Counted from the stretch's first letter, positions 1-7,663 are shown. The stretch: 10,444 bases of DNA from Bacteroidota bacterium (GCA_027621335.1 JAQCAN010000073.1:1-10444), one strand, 5' to 3'. Notes: generated by a model from the letters alone, not told the origin. Numbers and translations: made by a program.

Positions 1-1503
1 GACCGAGCCTCTGGATGATAAGGCTTTGGCGTTCTTCGGGTCGAGTGAGAGGGTCTTATCATAATCCTTCAAGGCTTGTGAATCCCTTCCGGCATCGAAC
101 GCTATATTCCCCCTGTTGAGGTAACTGCTCGCATACTTGGGATTGATCTCAATGGCCTTCTCATAGTCCGCAAGCGCTCGTTTCAAATCCTTTTTCTTTT
201 TCGAGAAGACCCCTCTATTGTTGTAAGGCATTGCCAAATATGGATTGGCCTTTTCGCCATTGGTCCCTTTCTCAATGATATCAGTGAATAAGGTGCCGCT
301 ATCTTGAAAGACTTCAACCCGCTGGAAGGTGCTGATGAAGAATAAGAACGCTAGACCATATGGTAACCATTTGACAAATGAATTCTTGGCTCGAGAAGCC
401 AGTACCAGCGCGATCATGAAGAGTCCAACACTGGGTAGGTACGTATATCGATCGGCCATGATGACATCTCTGACCGATAAAATGGAGATGAATGCAGGAA
501 GGGCCACATTGACAAAGAAAAAGGCCGCGCCAAAGAAAAGCAGATTCTCATCTTTCTTGTACCACTTGACCATGAAATAGACCAAGCACAAAGGAATCAG
601 GGCGATGATGAAATAATAGAATGGAATGGCCCCTTGCACCGGATAGGTATAGAACATGGAGAGATCGAAGGGAATGAAGGTCTTGACTACATACATCCCC
701 ACCGCATAAAATGAAAAGAGGATGCGTTCTCCCAGATTGAAGGCATAGACTACCTGCTCTACCTCGGCTGATCGGGAGGCCTCCAAGGTGACCAGACCAA
801 ATATGATCGATACCAGTAGGAATGGGACCTTCTGAAGGAGTCGGCTCTTTTTGAATAGCCCATTGTCATAGGCCGTATCAAGAGCCATAAGGACTATAGG
901 TAGGACCACCGCTTGTTCCTTACAGAAACAGCTCATCAAGAAGAGTAGCCAACTAATGGCCAAGTCCAAAGCCCTTGACGAGTTGAGATACTTTTGATAA
1001 TAGAAGACGCTGGACAGAAAGAAGAGTGCGAACGTCCCAATTTTCATCGAGGCGGCTATCCAGGCCACAGACTCCACGTTCATGGGTTGAAGCAGAAAGA
1101 GCAGACCTATTATATAGGACCACTTCCTCTCCTTGTCCCAAAAGCTCATGACTTTAATGAGAAGCAGAGAATTGAGAAGATGGAGCAAGACGCTGATGTA
1201 CCTGATCCAAGGGGAGTCCTGCCCGAACACCTGAAACTCCAAGCCCATGACTCCCATCGCTAAAGGACTGTATTGGTTCAGATACGTCTCAGTGAACAAT
1301 GTGTTCCAATCCAGGTTCGTGATGAGTGGATTGGAAGTGATGTAGACATCATCATCGTAATTCAGGTACTCATTATCCCCTATGCCTTGATAGGCGATCA
1401 AGGCAATAAAGGCCAATGCAAGGGTCCATATCCACTTCTTTGATTTGGACGAATCGATCTTCTCTGAAGGCTTAGCCTTGTGCTTTTCTTTCTTTTTGGA
1501 CAT
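1..1503 (-). CDS. TMTC-like membrane glycosyltransferase with C-terminal TPRs (partial, C-terminus off window)
   Basis: The reading frame is open from an ATG at 1503 to the window edge, giving 501 visible codons without a stop. The N-terminus is lysine-rich (residues 1-23), followed by a first membrane segment at about 24-40 and roughly ten more up to about 391. The first outside loop carries an acidic motif, NYDDDVYITSNPL (Asp50-52), at the place where GT-C transferases keep catalytic acidic residues. Other family-like blocks are NVESVAWIA (142-150) and ADRYTYLPSVGLFM (350-363). From about residue 423 there are two clear 34-residue TPRs (for example ALADYEKAIEINPKYA) and the start of a third. 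This layout matches bacterial relatives of the eukaryotic TMTC protein O-mannosyltransferases, which use a lipid-linked sugar outside the cytoplasm. The sugar and acceptor here are unknown. The gene starts one base after the GT2 stop, so it is probably co-translated with it. Confidence 0.85.
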   Translation of the reverse strand, partial: MSKKKEKHKAKPSEKIDSSKSKKWIWTLALAFIALIAYQGIGDNEYLNYDDDVYITSNPLITNLDWNTLFTETYLNQYSPLAMGVMGLEFQVFGQDSPWIRYISVLLHLLNSLLLIKVMSFWDKERKWSYIIGLLFLLQPMNVESVAWIAASMKIGTFALFFLSSVFYYQKYLNSSRALDLAISWLLFLMSCFCKEQAVVLPIVLMALDTAYDNGLFKKSRLLQKVPFLLVSIIFGLVTLEASRSAEVEQVVYAFNLGERILFSFYAVGMYVVKTFIPFDLSMFYTYPVQGAIPFYYFIIALIPLCLVYFMVKWYKKDENLLFFGAAFFFVNVALPAFISILSVRDVIMADRYTYLPSVGLFMIALVLASRAKNSFVKWLPYGLAFLFFISTFQRVEVFQDSGTLFTDIIEKGTNGEKANPYLAMPYNNRGVFSKKKKDLKRALADYEKAIEINPKYASSYLNRGNIAFDAGRDSQALKDYDKTLSLDPKNAKALSSRGSV

Positions 1504-1504
1504 G

Positions 1505-2458
1505 TCAGTTTCCGTCTTGGTTCTGGGTGATGGTCTCTTGAACAATATAGATAGGACGTCCTCGGACCTCATCATAGATCCTGGCCACGTATTCGCCAAT
1601 GACCCCTAGACACATCAAGGTCACTCCCCCAAGGAAGAGCATGGAGACCAGTAAAGACGTCCATCCTGCAATGGCCTTTCCCAAAAGGAAGATCACAACA
1701 GCATAAAGACTATATGCCAAGGCGAGGACACTGACTGCCGAACCCAGGTAGAAAGCTAGCCTCAGGGGTTTCACTGAGAAGGACGTGACCCCATCCAGAC
1801 CCAGACCCAACATCCTGAGGAAAGAGAATTTGGTCGTTCCCGCGTAGCGCTCAGCTGGTTGGAAGTCCACGAAGGTCTGAGTGAATCCTAACCATGCCAC
1901 AAGGCCTCTATTGAAGCGATGCCTCTCAGGAAGACTGAGGTAGGCGTCCACCACTTGACGATGCATCAGTCTGAAATCAGCAGAGGCTGGCTCGATATGC
2001 ACATCAGAGAGAAAATTCAATAATCTGTAGTACCACCTGGATGTCATCTTCTTGCTCCATGGCAAGGACTCTTGTTCCAATCTTCGTGTATTCACCACTT
2101 GAAACCCCTTTTCTGCCTGCCCGACAAGAGTGGGAATAAGCGAAGGAGGATGCTGCATGTCACCATCCATGGTCACCACATAGACCCCTTTGCTAGCCAC
2201 CATTCCCGCGTGCAATGCCGCTTGATGGCCAAAATTGCGAGAGAATACAAGCCCTTTCACCTGAGCGTGACTGGCCGAAAGTGACTTGATGATGGCCCTA
2301 CTCTTATCCTTGCTGCCGTCATCCACCAAGATAATCTCGTGGGTCCATTGATGAGCTTTGAGAACTTCCAAACAAACTTGAACGAGATGCTCGATGTTCT
2401 CCTGTTCATTATAGACAGGGACGACCAAAGTGATGAATATATCAGGATCAGTGCTCAT
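1505..2458 (-). CDS. GtrB/DPM1-type polyprenyl-phosphate glycosyltransferase (GT2)
   Basis: This 317-residue protein has a cytoplasmic GT-A domain and two C-terminal membrane segments (about 230-257 and 266-292). Visible motifs are LVVPVYNEQEN (11-21), ILVDDGS (43-49), the metal-binding DGDMQH (98-103) and RFNRG (181-185). The tail EYVARIYDEVRGRPIYIV (289-306) is a hallmark of the GtrB/ArnC/DPM1 group. Such enzymes move a sugar from a nucleotide donor onto undecaprenyl (or dolichyl) phosphate at the cytoplasmic face; the sugar cannot be read from sequence. I chose the ATG at 2458. The frame could begin nine codons upstream at a TTG (2485), but conserved sequence begins only after the ATG. It lies 76 bases after the HhH gene and one base before the TMTC-like gene, to which it probably supplies the donor. 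Confidence 0.9.
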   Translation of the reverse strand: MSTDPDIFITLVVPVYNEQENIEHLVQVCLEVLKAHQWTHEIILVDDGSKDKSRAIIKSLSASHAQVKGLVFSRNFGHQAALHAGMVASKGVYVVTMDGDMQHPPSLIPTLVGQAEKGFQVVNTRRLEQESLPWSKKMTSRWYYRLLNFLSDVHIEPASADFRLMHRQVVDAYLSLPERHRFNRGLVAWLGFTQTFVDFQPAERYAGTTKFSFLRMLGLGLDGVTSFSVKPLRLAFYLGSAVSVLALAYSLYAVVIFLLGKAIAGWTSLLVSMLFLGGVTLMCLGVIGEYVARIYDEVRGRPIYIVQETITQNQDGN

Positions 2459-2534
2459 AGGAACCCCCAATATAGGAGGTCGCAAGGCATTTACGTGACC
2501 CAGTCCTATAAGGTTTTGTACGTAGTCTTGTGTA

Positions 2535-3467
2535 TCACCGGGATACGATCAGATAAGGTTCCAACTTCCTATATAAATCATCGCTGATGAGATGCGAACG
2601 TTTGATTTCATCCACAGACTTATAAGGACCATGTTGCTCTCTTATTGCTATGATAGAGTTGGCTATTGACTTTTCGATATATGGGTGCCGTACTAGATCC
2701 ACCCATTGCGCTTTATTGACATCAATAGGCCTTAGGACTTTACTGGATATGAAAACATGTGGCCGCACTTGTTCAAAGACTTCAAGATATCTGTCCATCC
2801 CATAGACCTCTTTCAACTGATCGACTGAGCTAAAGCCACCGAGTTTATCGCGATACTCCAAAATCCTATTGGCGAATACTGGACCTATCCCTGGCAAAGC
2901 CTCCAACTGAGTGGAATCGGCAGAGTTCAGCTCGAGCATGGCCATGGCATTCTTATCGACCATAGGGATTTCCTTATCACTCTCTTTCTCATAGGACATC
3001 TTGTCTTTCAGTTCATTGCTCGGGGTGATCTGAATGAAAGCCTCCAGTCTATTGAACATGAAGTCGTTGACCACATACATCTTCTTGAAATCCTCTTTCT
3101 CCTTGAAGCGGCCACCTTTGGAGCGATACCGTTCGATACTTTCCGCTTGCTTCTGAGAGAAACCCAGATTCACCAGTCCTTCCAGGCTTATGGTATTCGG
3201 ATCAAAGGGGACTGGATCGGCTAATCTTTGCTTGGTCTCTTTGATTGAGAAACGCTCCTTAGTGCCTTCGCCATTCTTTAGGTGAATGCTGTCCATATGA
3301 GCGAGCCATGCTGAATCCAGAACGACTGCTTGAGGTTCAGGGACCGGAAATATGTACTCTTGGAATCGGATAGCCAAAAGACAGACTAAGATAACCGAAA
3401 GGAAGAAGATAAGACCGATCTGCTCCTTCCTAGAGAATGCGAACAGGCCTTTGTAGGGGCTGTCCAT
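2535..3467 (-). CDS. membrane-anchored protein with three helix-hairpin-helix (ComEA-like) units
   Basis: This 310-residue protein has a basic N-terminus and one membrane segment (about 17-33), which predicts an inside N-terminus and a large outside (periplasmic) part. Three HhH-type units follow: about 88-130 (FDPNTISLEGLVNLGFS), 179-224 (LNSADSTQLEALPGIGPVFA, with the canonical PGIGP hairpin at 192-196) and 248-294 (IDVNKAQWVDLVRHPYI). The first and third lack the glycine-rich hairpin and are degenerate. HhH pairs bind DNA without sequence preference in ComEA and in repair enzymes. Proteins of this shape are common in Bacteroidota, usually annotated only by the domain. Periplasmic DNA binding is an inference. 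The gene starts six bases after the symporter stop, so it is very likely co-transcribed with it, although no functional link is obvious. Confidence 0.85.
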   Translation of the reverse strand: MDSPYKGLFAFSRKEQIGLIFFLSVILVCLLAIRFQEYIFPVPEPQAVVLDSAWLAHMDSIHLKNGEGTKERFSIKETKQRLADPVPFDPNTISLEGLVNLGFSQKQAESIERYRSKGGRFKEKEDFKKMYVVNDFMFNRLEAFIQITPSNELKDKMSYEKESDKEIPMVDKNAMAMLELNSADSTQLEALPGIGPVFANRILEYRDKLGGFSSVDQLKEVYGMDRYLEVFEQVRPHVFISSKVLRPIDVNKAQWVDLVRHPYIEKSIANSIIAIREQHGPYKSVDEIKRSHLISDDLYRKLEPYLIVSR

Positions 3468-3473
3468 GCGTCT

Positions 3474-5087
3474 TTACTTTTTCCCTATGGCTTTGAGGTA
3501 CCTCTTCAACTCCCCATTCACCTTTGGGAAGAGGAAGAATAGACCAATCATGTTCGGGAATACCAGCGCGAGTATCATCGCATCTGAGAAGCCCCATACT
3601 GCACTCATATTCGCTGCCGCACCAATAACGATGAAGACCAAGAATAAAACCTTATAGCTCAAGTCTGAGATCCTGCTCTTACCGAAGAGGTACATCCATG
3701 ACTGAAGGCCGTAATAAGACCAAGAGATCATCGTGGAGATAGCGAAAAGAATAATCGCCACAGTAAGGACATATGGGAACCATGAGATGGTTTCTGCAAA
3801 GGCCATTGATGTCAAGGTAGAACCCTCGACTGTCACCCCATCGATGACGACTTGACCTTGACCATATTCGAACACCCCATCCATATTGAAGATGATGATG
3901 ACCAAGGCCGTCATGGTGCAAATCAGAACTGTATCAATAAAAGGCTCCAAGAGCGCCACAAGCCCCTCTGATGCCGGGTACTTGGTCTTCACCGCGGAGT
4001 GAGCAATGGAAGCAGACCCTGCTCCTGCTTCATTGGAGAAGGCAGCACGCTGGAATCCTACAATGAGAACCCCCATTAGCCCGCCTAGCCCAGCCTTAGG
4101 ATTGAATGCCTCATTGACGATCATACCTATGGCATCGTCAACCAAAGTCCAATGGGTTCCAATTATAAATAGGCATGCTCCCACATAGATGATGGCCATG
4201 AAAGGAACGACCTTCTCTGTGACTTGGGCAATCCTCTTTATGCCGCCAATGATGACTACTCCAACGACCATGGCGATCAGAATGCCAATGATAGTTCCGG
4301 AACTACCGGCCTCCATACCTAGCAAGGAAGCGATCTGAGAGGCTGCTTGGTTTGACTGAGCCGCATTACCACCTCCAAAGGAGGCCCCTATACATAGGAA
4401 AGCAAAAAGGCCTGCCAAGACCTTTCCCAACTTGGTGAATCCTTTTTCCTTCAGTCCTTTCGACAGATAATACATAGGTCCCCCGTAGACTACTCCATCC
4501 TCATCCACATCCCGATAGGCCACCCCCAGGGTGCATTCCACGAATTTGGTGGACATTCCAATGAGGCCACAGACGATCATCCAAAAGGTAGCTCCCGGTC
4601 CACCAAGACCCACAGCTAAGGCTACACCCGCTATATTTCCAAGACCTACGGTTCCAGAAACTGCTGTCGTCAAGGCTTGAAAGTGGGATACTTCCCCTTC
4701 TTCAGATTCATCCTTGATGGTTCGTGCTACATCTCCGTCCTGCACGTTGACCAATGCCTTTTCATCCGCCACGTGATGATCTATACTGTCATACTTACCT
4801 CTGACCACATTGATGCTCAGAGGAAAACGTCTCACATTGATAAAAGAGAAATAGACTGTGAAGAATCCAGCTCCGCAAACAAGAAGGATGACCACAAAGG
4901 GAACGTTATATCCGGCAATCGGAACCGGGAAAAGGACTATGGATTGCCAAGCCTCAGAGAAAGGAGTGAATGCGTCATTGATCCGTTCATCAAGACCTTT
5001 GGAGGCTTCTTGTACCTGCTCTTGTGCAAAAATCAGAGAGGTCGACATGGTCGCCAAAAAGGCAAGGAAAACGGATTTAATGGTCAT
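3474..5087 (-). CDS. AGCS-family sodium:alanine/glycine symporter
   Basis: This 537-residue inner-membrane protein belongs to the alanine-or-glycine:cation symporter family, which imports small neutral amino acids with Na+. Family blocks are clear: SHFQALTTAVSGTVGLGNIAG (about 134-154), GGPGATFWM (162-170), YGGPMYYL (201-208), QRAAFSNEAGAGSA (346-359) and LEPFIDTVLICTMTAL (380-395). There are about 11 membrane segments. Two features differ from typical Gram-positive members. The first 21 residues look like a signal peptide ending FAQ, and a charged insertion (about 98-133, rich in Asp, Glu and Lys) lies between the first core helix and the SHFQAL block. The exact substrate (alanine, glycine or serine) cannot be assigned. 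The upstream region holds a candidate promoter; the HhH gene follows after six bases. Confidence 0.93.
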   Translation of the reverse strand: MTIKSVFLAFLATMSTSLIFAQEQVQEASKGLDERINDAFTPFSEAWQSIVLFPVPIAGYNVPFVVILLVCGAGFFTVYFSFINVRRFPLSINVVRGKYDSIDHHVADEKALVNVQDGDVARTIKDESEEGEVSHFQALTTAVSGTVGLGNIAGVALAVGLGGPGATFWMIVCGLIGMSTKFVECTLGVAYRDVDEDGVVYGGPMYYLSKGLKEKGFTKLGKVLAGLFAFLCIGASFGGGNAAQSNQAASQIASLLGMEAGSSGTIIGILIAMVVGVVIIGGIKRIAQVTEKVVPFMAIIYVGACLFIIGTHWTLVDDAIGMIVNEAFNPKAGLGGLMGVLIVGFQRAAFSNEAGAGSASIAHSAVKTKYPASEGLVALLEPFIDTVLICTMTALVIIIFNMDGVFEYGQGQVVIDGVTVEGSTLTSMAFAETISWFPYVLTVAIILFAISTMISWSYYGLQSWMYLFGKSRISDLSYKVLFLVFIVIGAAANMSAVWGFSDAMILALVFPNMIGLFFLFPKVNGELKRYLKAIGKK

Positions 5088-5115
5088 GAATTTTCAAGAT
5101 TTAGTATGGTGAATT

Positions 5116-5157
5116 GCGGTCTGAGGTCGACTAAGATAGAAAAATGCCTCAGAGCGG
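5116..5157. repeat. imperfect inverted repeat around the symporter promoter
   Basis: The arms GCGGTCTGAGG (5116-5126) and CCTCAGAGCGG (5147-5157) pair at 9 of 11 positions, with seven consecutive pairs next to a 20-base spacer. The spacer contains the candidate -7 box, and the right arm covers the rmlD-like stop codon. No T-run follows on the minus strand, so a classic intrinsic terminator is unlikely. It could be an operator or a chance match. Confidence 0.35.
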
Positions 5158-5160
5158 CAA
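5131..5160 (-). promoter_or_regulatory. candidate Bacteroidota promoter for the AGCS symporter
   Basis: On the minus strand a TTG (5158-5160) lies 19 bases before TATCTTAG (5131-5138). This fits the Bacteroidota pattern TTTG/TTG, about 19 bases, TAnnTTTG, with one mismatch in the -7 box. The predicted start of transcription is near 5124, giving a leader of about 37 bases. The -33 box lies inside the last codons of the rmlD-like gene. This is a pattern match only. Confidence 0.45.
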
Positions 5161-6054
5161 CTGTACATCTATGAGTGCTAAGCCCTCTTCCAAGGTATGA
5201 GGCGTATACCCAAGGACCCTTCTTGATTTATCGAGGATGAAGCCCGTTCTCGGTGGTCGTTTTGCAGCCTGTCCAAGGGAATCAGAATCCGTGGGTGAGA
5301 TATGCTCCTCTGAGAAGTCATAATATCTCGCAATCCTCCTCACCATGTCGATAACGGACATGGTCTCAGGACCTGAAAGATGGTAGATGCCCAAAGCTCC
5401 TTTCTCGGCAATCAGCCAACAGCCCATTGCCAGATCCTCAGCCAAAGTTGGAGCTCTGAACTGATCATCCACGATGGTCATAGGTCCGCCATTTTTCAAG
5501 GTTTCTCTGGCCCACAGCACAATGTTGGAACGGCTCATGTTCTCGCAATATCCATACACAATGATGGTGCGGGCTATGCTCCATTTCTTATATCCCGATT
5601 GCTGAATGAGACGTTCTGCCTCATATTTACTACGGGCATATTCACTCAATGGATCAGGTGTATCTTCTTCTCTGTATGGGCCTTCTTCCCCATTGAAGAC
5701 AAAGTCCGTTGACACATGGATGAGATGAGCATCCACCTCTTGGCATGCATCAAGGATATACTGGACAGCATCCACATTCAAGGCATGACATTTCTCCTTC
5801 TCGGTCTCGCACAGATCCACCAAGGTCAATGCGGCTGTATGGATCACCACAGTAGGGTTGAATTCGAGAAGCGTTTCATGCACCTGGATCGGAGAGGTGA
5901 CGTCCAAACTTCGGTAAGAATACCCGTCTTGATCAGAAATCCTGTTGTGACCTGAAGAGGTGGCTAGAAGTTCGACATCCGTTCGTCCACGCAGAAGGTG
6001 AACGAGTTTCTGTCCTAAAAGTCCATTGGAACCGGTTATGAGAATCCTGCGCAT
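5149..6054 (-). CDS. SDR-family oxidoreductase, RmlD-like (dTDP-4-dehydrorhamnose reductase family)
   Basis: This 301-residue protein has a Rossmann NAD(P)-binding motif GSNGLLG (8-14), a Ser-Thr-Asp block STDFVFNGEEGPY (115-127) and the catalytic YxxxK as YARSK (Tyr139, Lys143). Later blocks are DDQFRAPTLAEDLAMG (196-211) and KRPPRTGFILDK (265-276). These match the RmlD branch of extended short-chain dehydrogenases, which reduce a 4-keto nucleotide sugar to dTDP-L-rhamnose. The length suits RmlD (about 280-300). However, no rmlA, rmlB or rmlC lies nearby, and similar lone RmlD-like proteins are common in Bacteroidota, so the substrate is uncertain and I give no symbol. The ATG at 6054 comes 35 bases after the PspC gene, without a convincing promoter between them. 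Confidence 0.85.
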   Translation of the reverse strand: MRRILITGSNGLLGQKLVHLLRGRTDVELLATSSGHNRISDQDGYSYRSLDVTSPIQVHETLLEFNPTVVIHTAALTLVDLCETEKEKCHALNVDAVQYILDACQEVDAHLIHVSTDFVFNGEEGPYREEDTPDPLSEYARSKYEAERLIQQSGYKKWSIARTIIVYGYCENMSRSNIVLWARETLKNGGPMTIVDDQFRAPTLAEDLAMGCWLIAEKGALGIYHLSGPETMSVIDMVRRIARYYDFSEEHISPTDSDSLGQAAKRPPRTGFILDKSRRVLGYTPHTLEEGLALIDVQLPL

Positions 6055-6089
6055 GGCGTGAAAATAACATGCACATCGAATTCAGAATG

Positions 6090-6326
6090 CTAAAGTTCCC
6101 AGATGGTCCTGGTCTTCTTCACTGGCTTGAAGTACTCCTTATGCTTCAGCACGAAGGCAGCTATGAGATAGAGGAAGATAGGTGAGCCAAAGGTGATGAA
6201 ACTCAGATATATAAAGGCTATCCGCACTGAGCTGGATCGGATATTCAATTTGCTACTGATCCATGTGAATACCCCGAACGCTTGCTTCTCATGGATGGAC
6301 AAAAGATATTCCCCTACTTGTTTCAT
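6090..6326 (-). CDS. small PspC-domain membrane protein
   Basis: This is a 78-residue protein ending in TAG. The pattern FGVFTWISSKLNIRSSSVRIAFIYLSF (about 18-43) followed by GSPIFLYLIAAFVL (47-60) is the PspC domain: a short amphipathic part, then one or two hydrophobic segments (about 33-62), then a basic tail. PspC takes part in the envelope (phage-shock) stress response in enterobacteria, but short Bacteroidota members have no settled role. I chose the start at 6326 because its ATG overlaps the TGA of the DUF2851 gene as ATGA, a common translational-coupling layout. An ATG twelve codons upstream (6362) is in frame, but the extra residues do not resemble the domain and would deepen the overlap. 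Confidence 0.85.
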   Translation of the reverse strand: MKQVGEYLLSIHEKQAFGVFTWISSKLNIRSSSVRIAFIYLSFITFGSPIFLYLIAAFVLKHKEYFKPVKKTRTIWEL

Positions 6327-7594
6327 TTCAATATTTCCTTTCCTATCGAGCATGTCAGACACTTTCTTTTATCACAGTGCTCCCTCTTCAATTGTATGAG
6401 CGCTTGGGAGTCCATCGCATTCTCCGCCTGTACTCCTATTTCCCTCCACTTGCGAATTATGGTGTTCTCCTCAGAGGGAATAGTCTCCAACAAAGATACG
6501 GCAGAATCCTTGAAGAGTTGCTTTTCTTGTTGTATGGCATAACTGAAACGCAAGACAGCTGCCACATTGATGAATAGACTGTTCCTCACGTCTTGTCCTA
6601 TGCGCTTGATCTGAGGTTTTGAAGGTTTAGCCAAGGAATGATGGTCCTGCCAATACCCATCCAAGTTGATGTCGAAGGCGTCATGCATGTCCTTTAGGCT
6701 GCCTTCAAGGAGCAAGGAAAAGAGATTCGCAGTACCATGGAAGAGCCTGGAAAGCTGAACAATCCTCACTTGAGGTGCAGAAGCCGGTCTCACAGGCGCA
6801 AGCTTCCATGTGACTTTCGTCATGGCTTGCAGCCCATATTTATGCTTGAGGAAGTCATACTCCTTGGACAAACGCCTGGCATGATCATCCATAGGCTCAG
6901 TTAAGAAACCAGCTTGGCCGAGGAACAGTGCTTCTAGGATGAATGGATCATCTCTATGTTTCTTGATGACCTCCAAGGGTGTGATCAAGGTGAGAACCCT
7001 GAACGGCTCAGCATTCACCTTCGCTCCCATGGCCATAGCCAATGACATGAAGACCACCTGTTCCCAATTCCCTTGACACCTTTCCAATTCTTCCAGAAAC
7101 CTTTGGGATTTCTGTTCAAGACGTTCTGAGATCATCCGATCGAGCACATCAATGACCTTCAATCGGCCAATCTGAGCCATTTCTTTTTCACAGGGCACCC
7201 AGGTCTTGGACGTGATGAAGGAGTCATAGTGCCTGAAATGGTCAATGGAGAATCGTTGGGCCAAACTCAAAGTCGGTGGCACTCCCCCACTCTGTGTCCT
7301 GACCTCAATATCATGAGTGAGCACCACGTGGAGGATGACGTTGTTGTAAGCGGGATCATATTGGTGTCCATGATCATACCAGTCCTTGGAACGGTAGTGG
7401 ATCTCTACATGACCTACCCATTCCTGCTCACCTAGCTTCAGCCGCACATCGGTGAAGTCAGGACCTGACTGGGAATTATGGAACCCTCTCTTAAGAATCT
7501 CTATCTCAAGGCCTTCTGTAGTCCTGAGGCCCACTTGATCATATAGACCATATTGCCATATGTAGTGGATGTACTCCTCAGGAATCCGCTTCAT
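6323..7594 (-). CDS. DUF2851 family protein
   Basis: This 423-residue cytoplasmic-looking protein has no membrane segment or signal. I recognise it as DUF2851, a Bacteroidota-typical family without an established function. The most family-like part is at the N-terminus: FHNSQSGPDFTDVRL (38-52), then WVGHVEIHYRSKDWYDHGH (59-77) and YDPAYNNVILHVV (79-91). The spacing of GPDF and VEIH resembles the core of PD-(D/E)XK-type nucleases, but with His66 where the lysine would be; that reading is inference. The C-terminus holds a cysteine cluster, C-x4-C-x2-C (Cys407, 412, 415), possibly a metal site. The length suits the family. It overlaps the PspC gene by ATGA and is divergent from the barrel-like gene across a 69-base gap. 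Confidence 0.88.
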   Translation of the reverse strand: MKRIPEEYIHYIWQYGLYDQVGLRTTEGLEIEILKRGFHNSQSGPDFTDVRLKLGEQEWVGHVEIHYRSKDWYDHGHQYDPAYNNVILHVVLTHDIEVRTQSGGVPPTLSLAQRFSIDHFRHYDSFITSKTWVPCEKEMAQIGRLKVIDVLDRMISERLEQKSQRFLEELERCQGNWEQVVFMSLAMAMGAKVNAEPFRVLTLITPLEVIKKHRDDPFILEALFLGQAGFLTEPMDDHARRLSKEYDFLKHKYGLQAMTKVTWKLAPVRPASAPQVRIVQLSRLFHGTANLFSLLLEGSLKDMHDAFDINLDGYWQDHHSLAKPSKPQIKRIGQDVRNSLFINVAAVLRFSYAIQQEKQLFKDSAVSLLETIPSEENTIIRKWREIGVQAENAMDSQALIQLKREHCDKRKCLTCSIGKEILK

Positions 7595-7608
7595 GGTCTA
7601 AAAGTAGA

Positions 7609-7640
7609 TTGTTGGCCCATAGGTTGTTACTCTATTTTTG
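7609..7640 (+). promoter_or_regulatory. Bacteroidota-type promoter for the secreted barrel-like protein
   Basis: TATTTTTG (7633-7640) is an exact match to the -7 consensus TAnnTTTG. A doubled TTGTTG at 7609-7614 offers a -33 box 18 or 21 bases upstream, close to the preferred 19. Transcription would start near 7647, leaving a leader of about 17 bases before the ATG at 7664. The leader shows no clear Shine-Dalgarno, as is usual in this phylum. Not verified experimentally. Confidence 0.65.
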
Positions 7641-7663
7641 TGTTATCTAAAAACCTCTTGAAC

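Noticed and set aside
2459..2534. 76-base gap between the HhH and GT2 genes as a possible promoter or terminator
   Set aside because: I see no TAnnTTTG box with a -33 TTG and no strong hairpin with a T-run on the minus strand; the gap is probably internal to the operon.
4677..5174. 165-codon plus-strand open frame opposite the symporter start
   Set aside because: It is antisense to well-conserved AGCS sequence and its product is low-complexity and unrecognisable; a shadow frame.
6055..6089. Possible promoter before the rmlD-like gene (TATTTTC on the minus strand)
   Set aside because: The match to the -7 consensus is poor and no TTG lies at the right distance.
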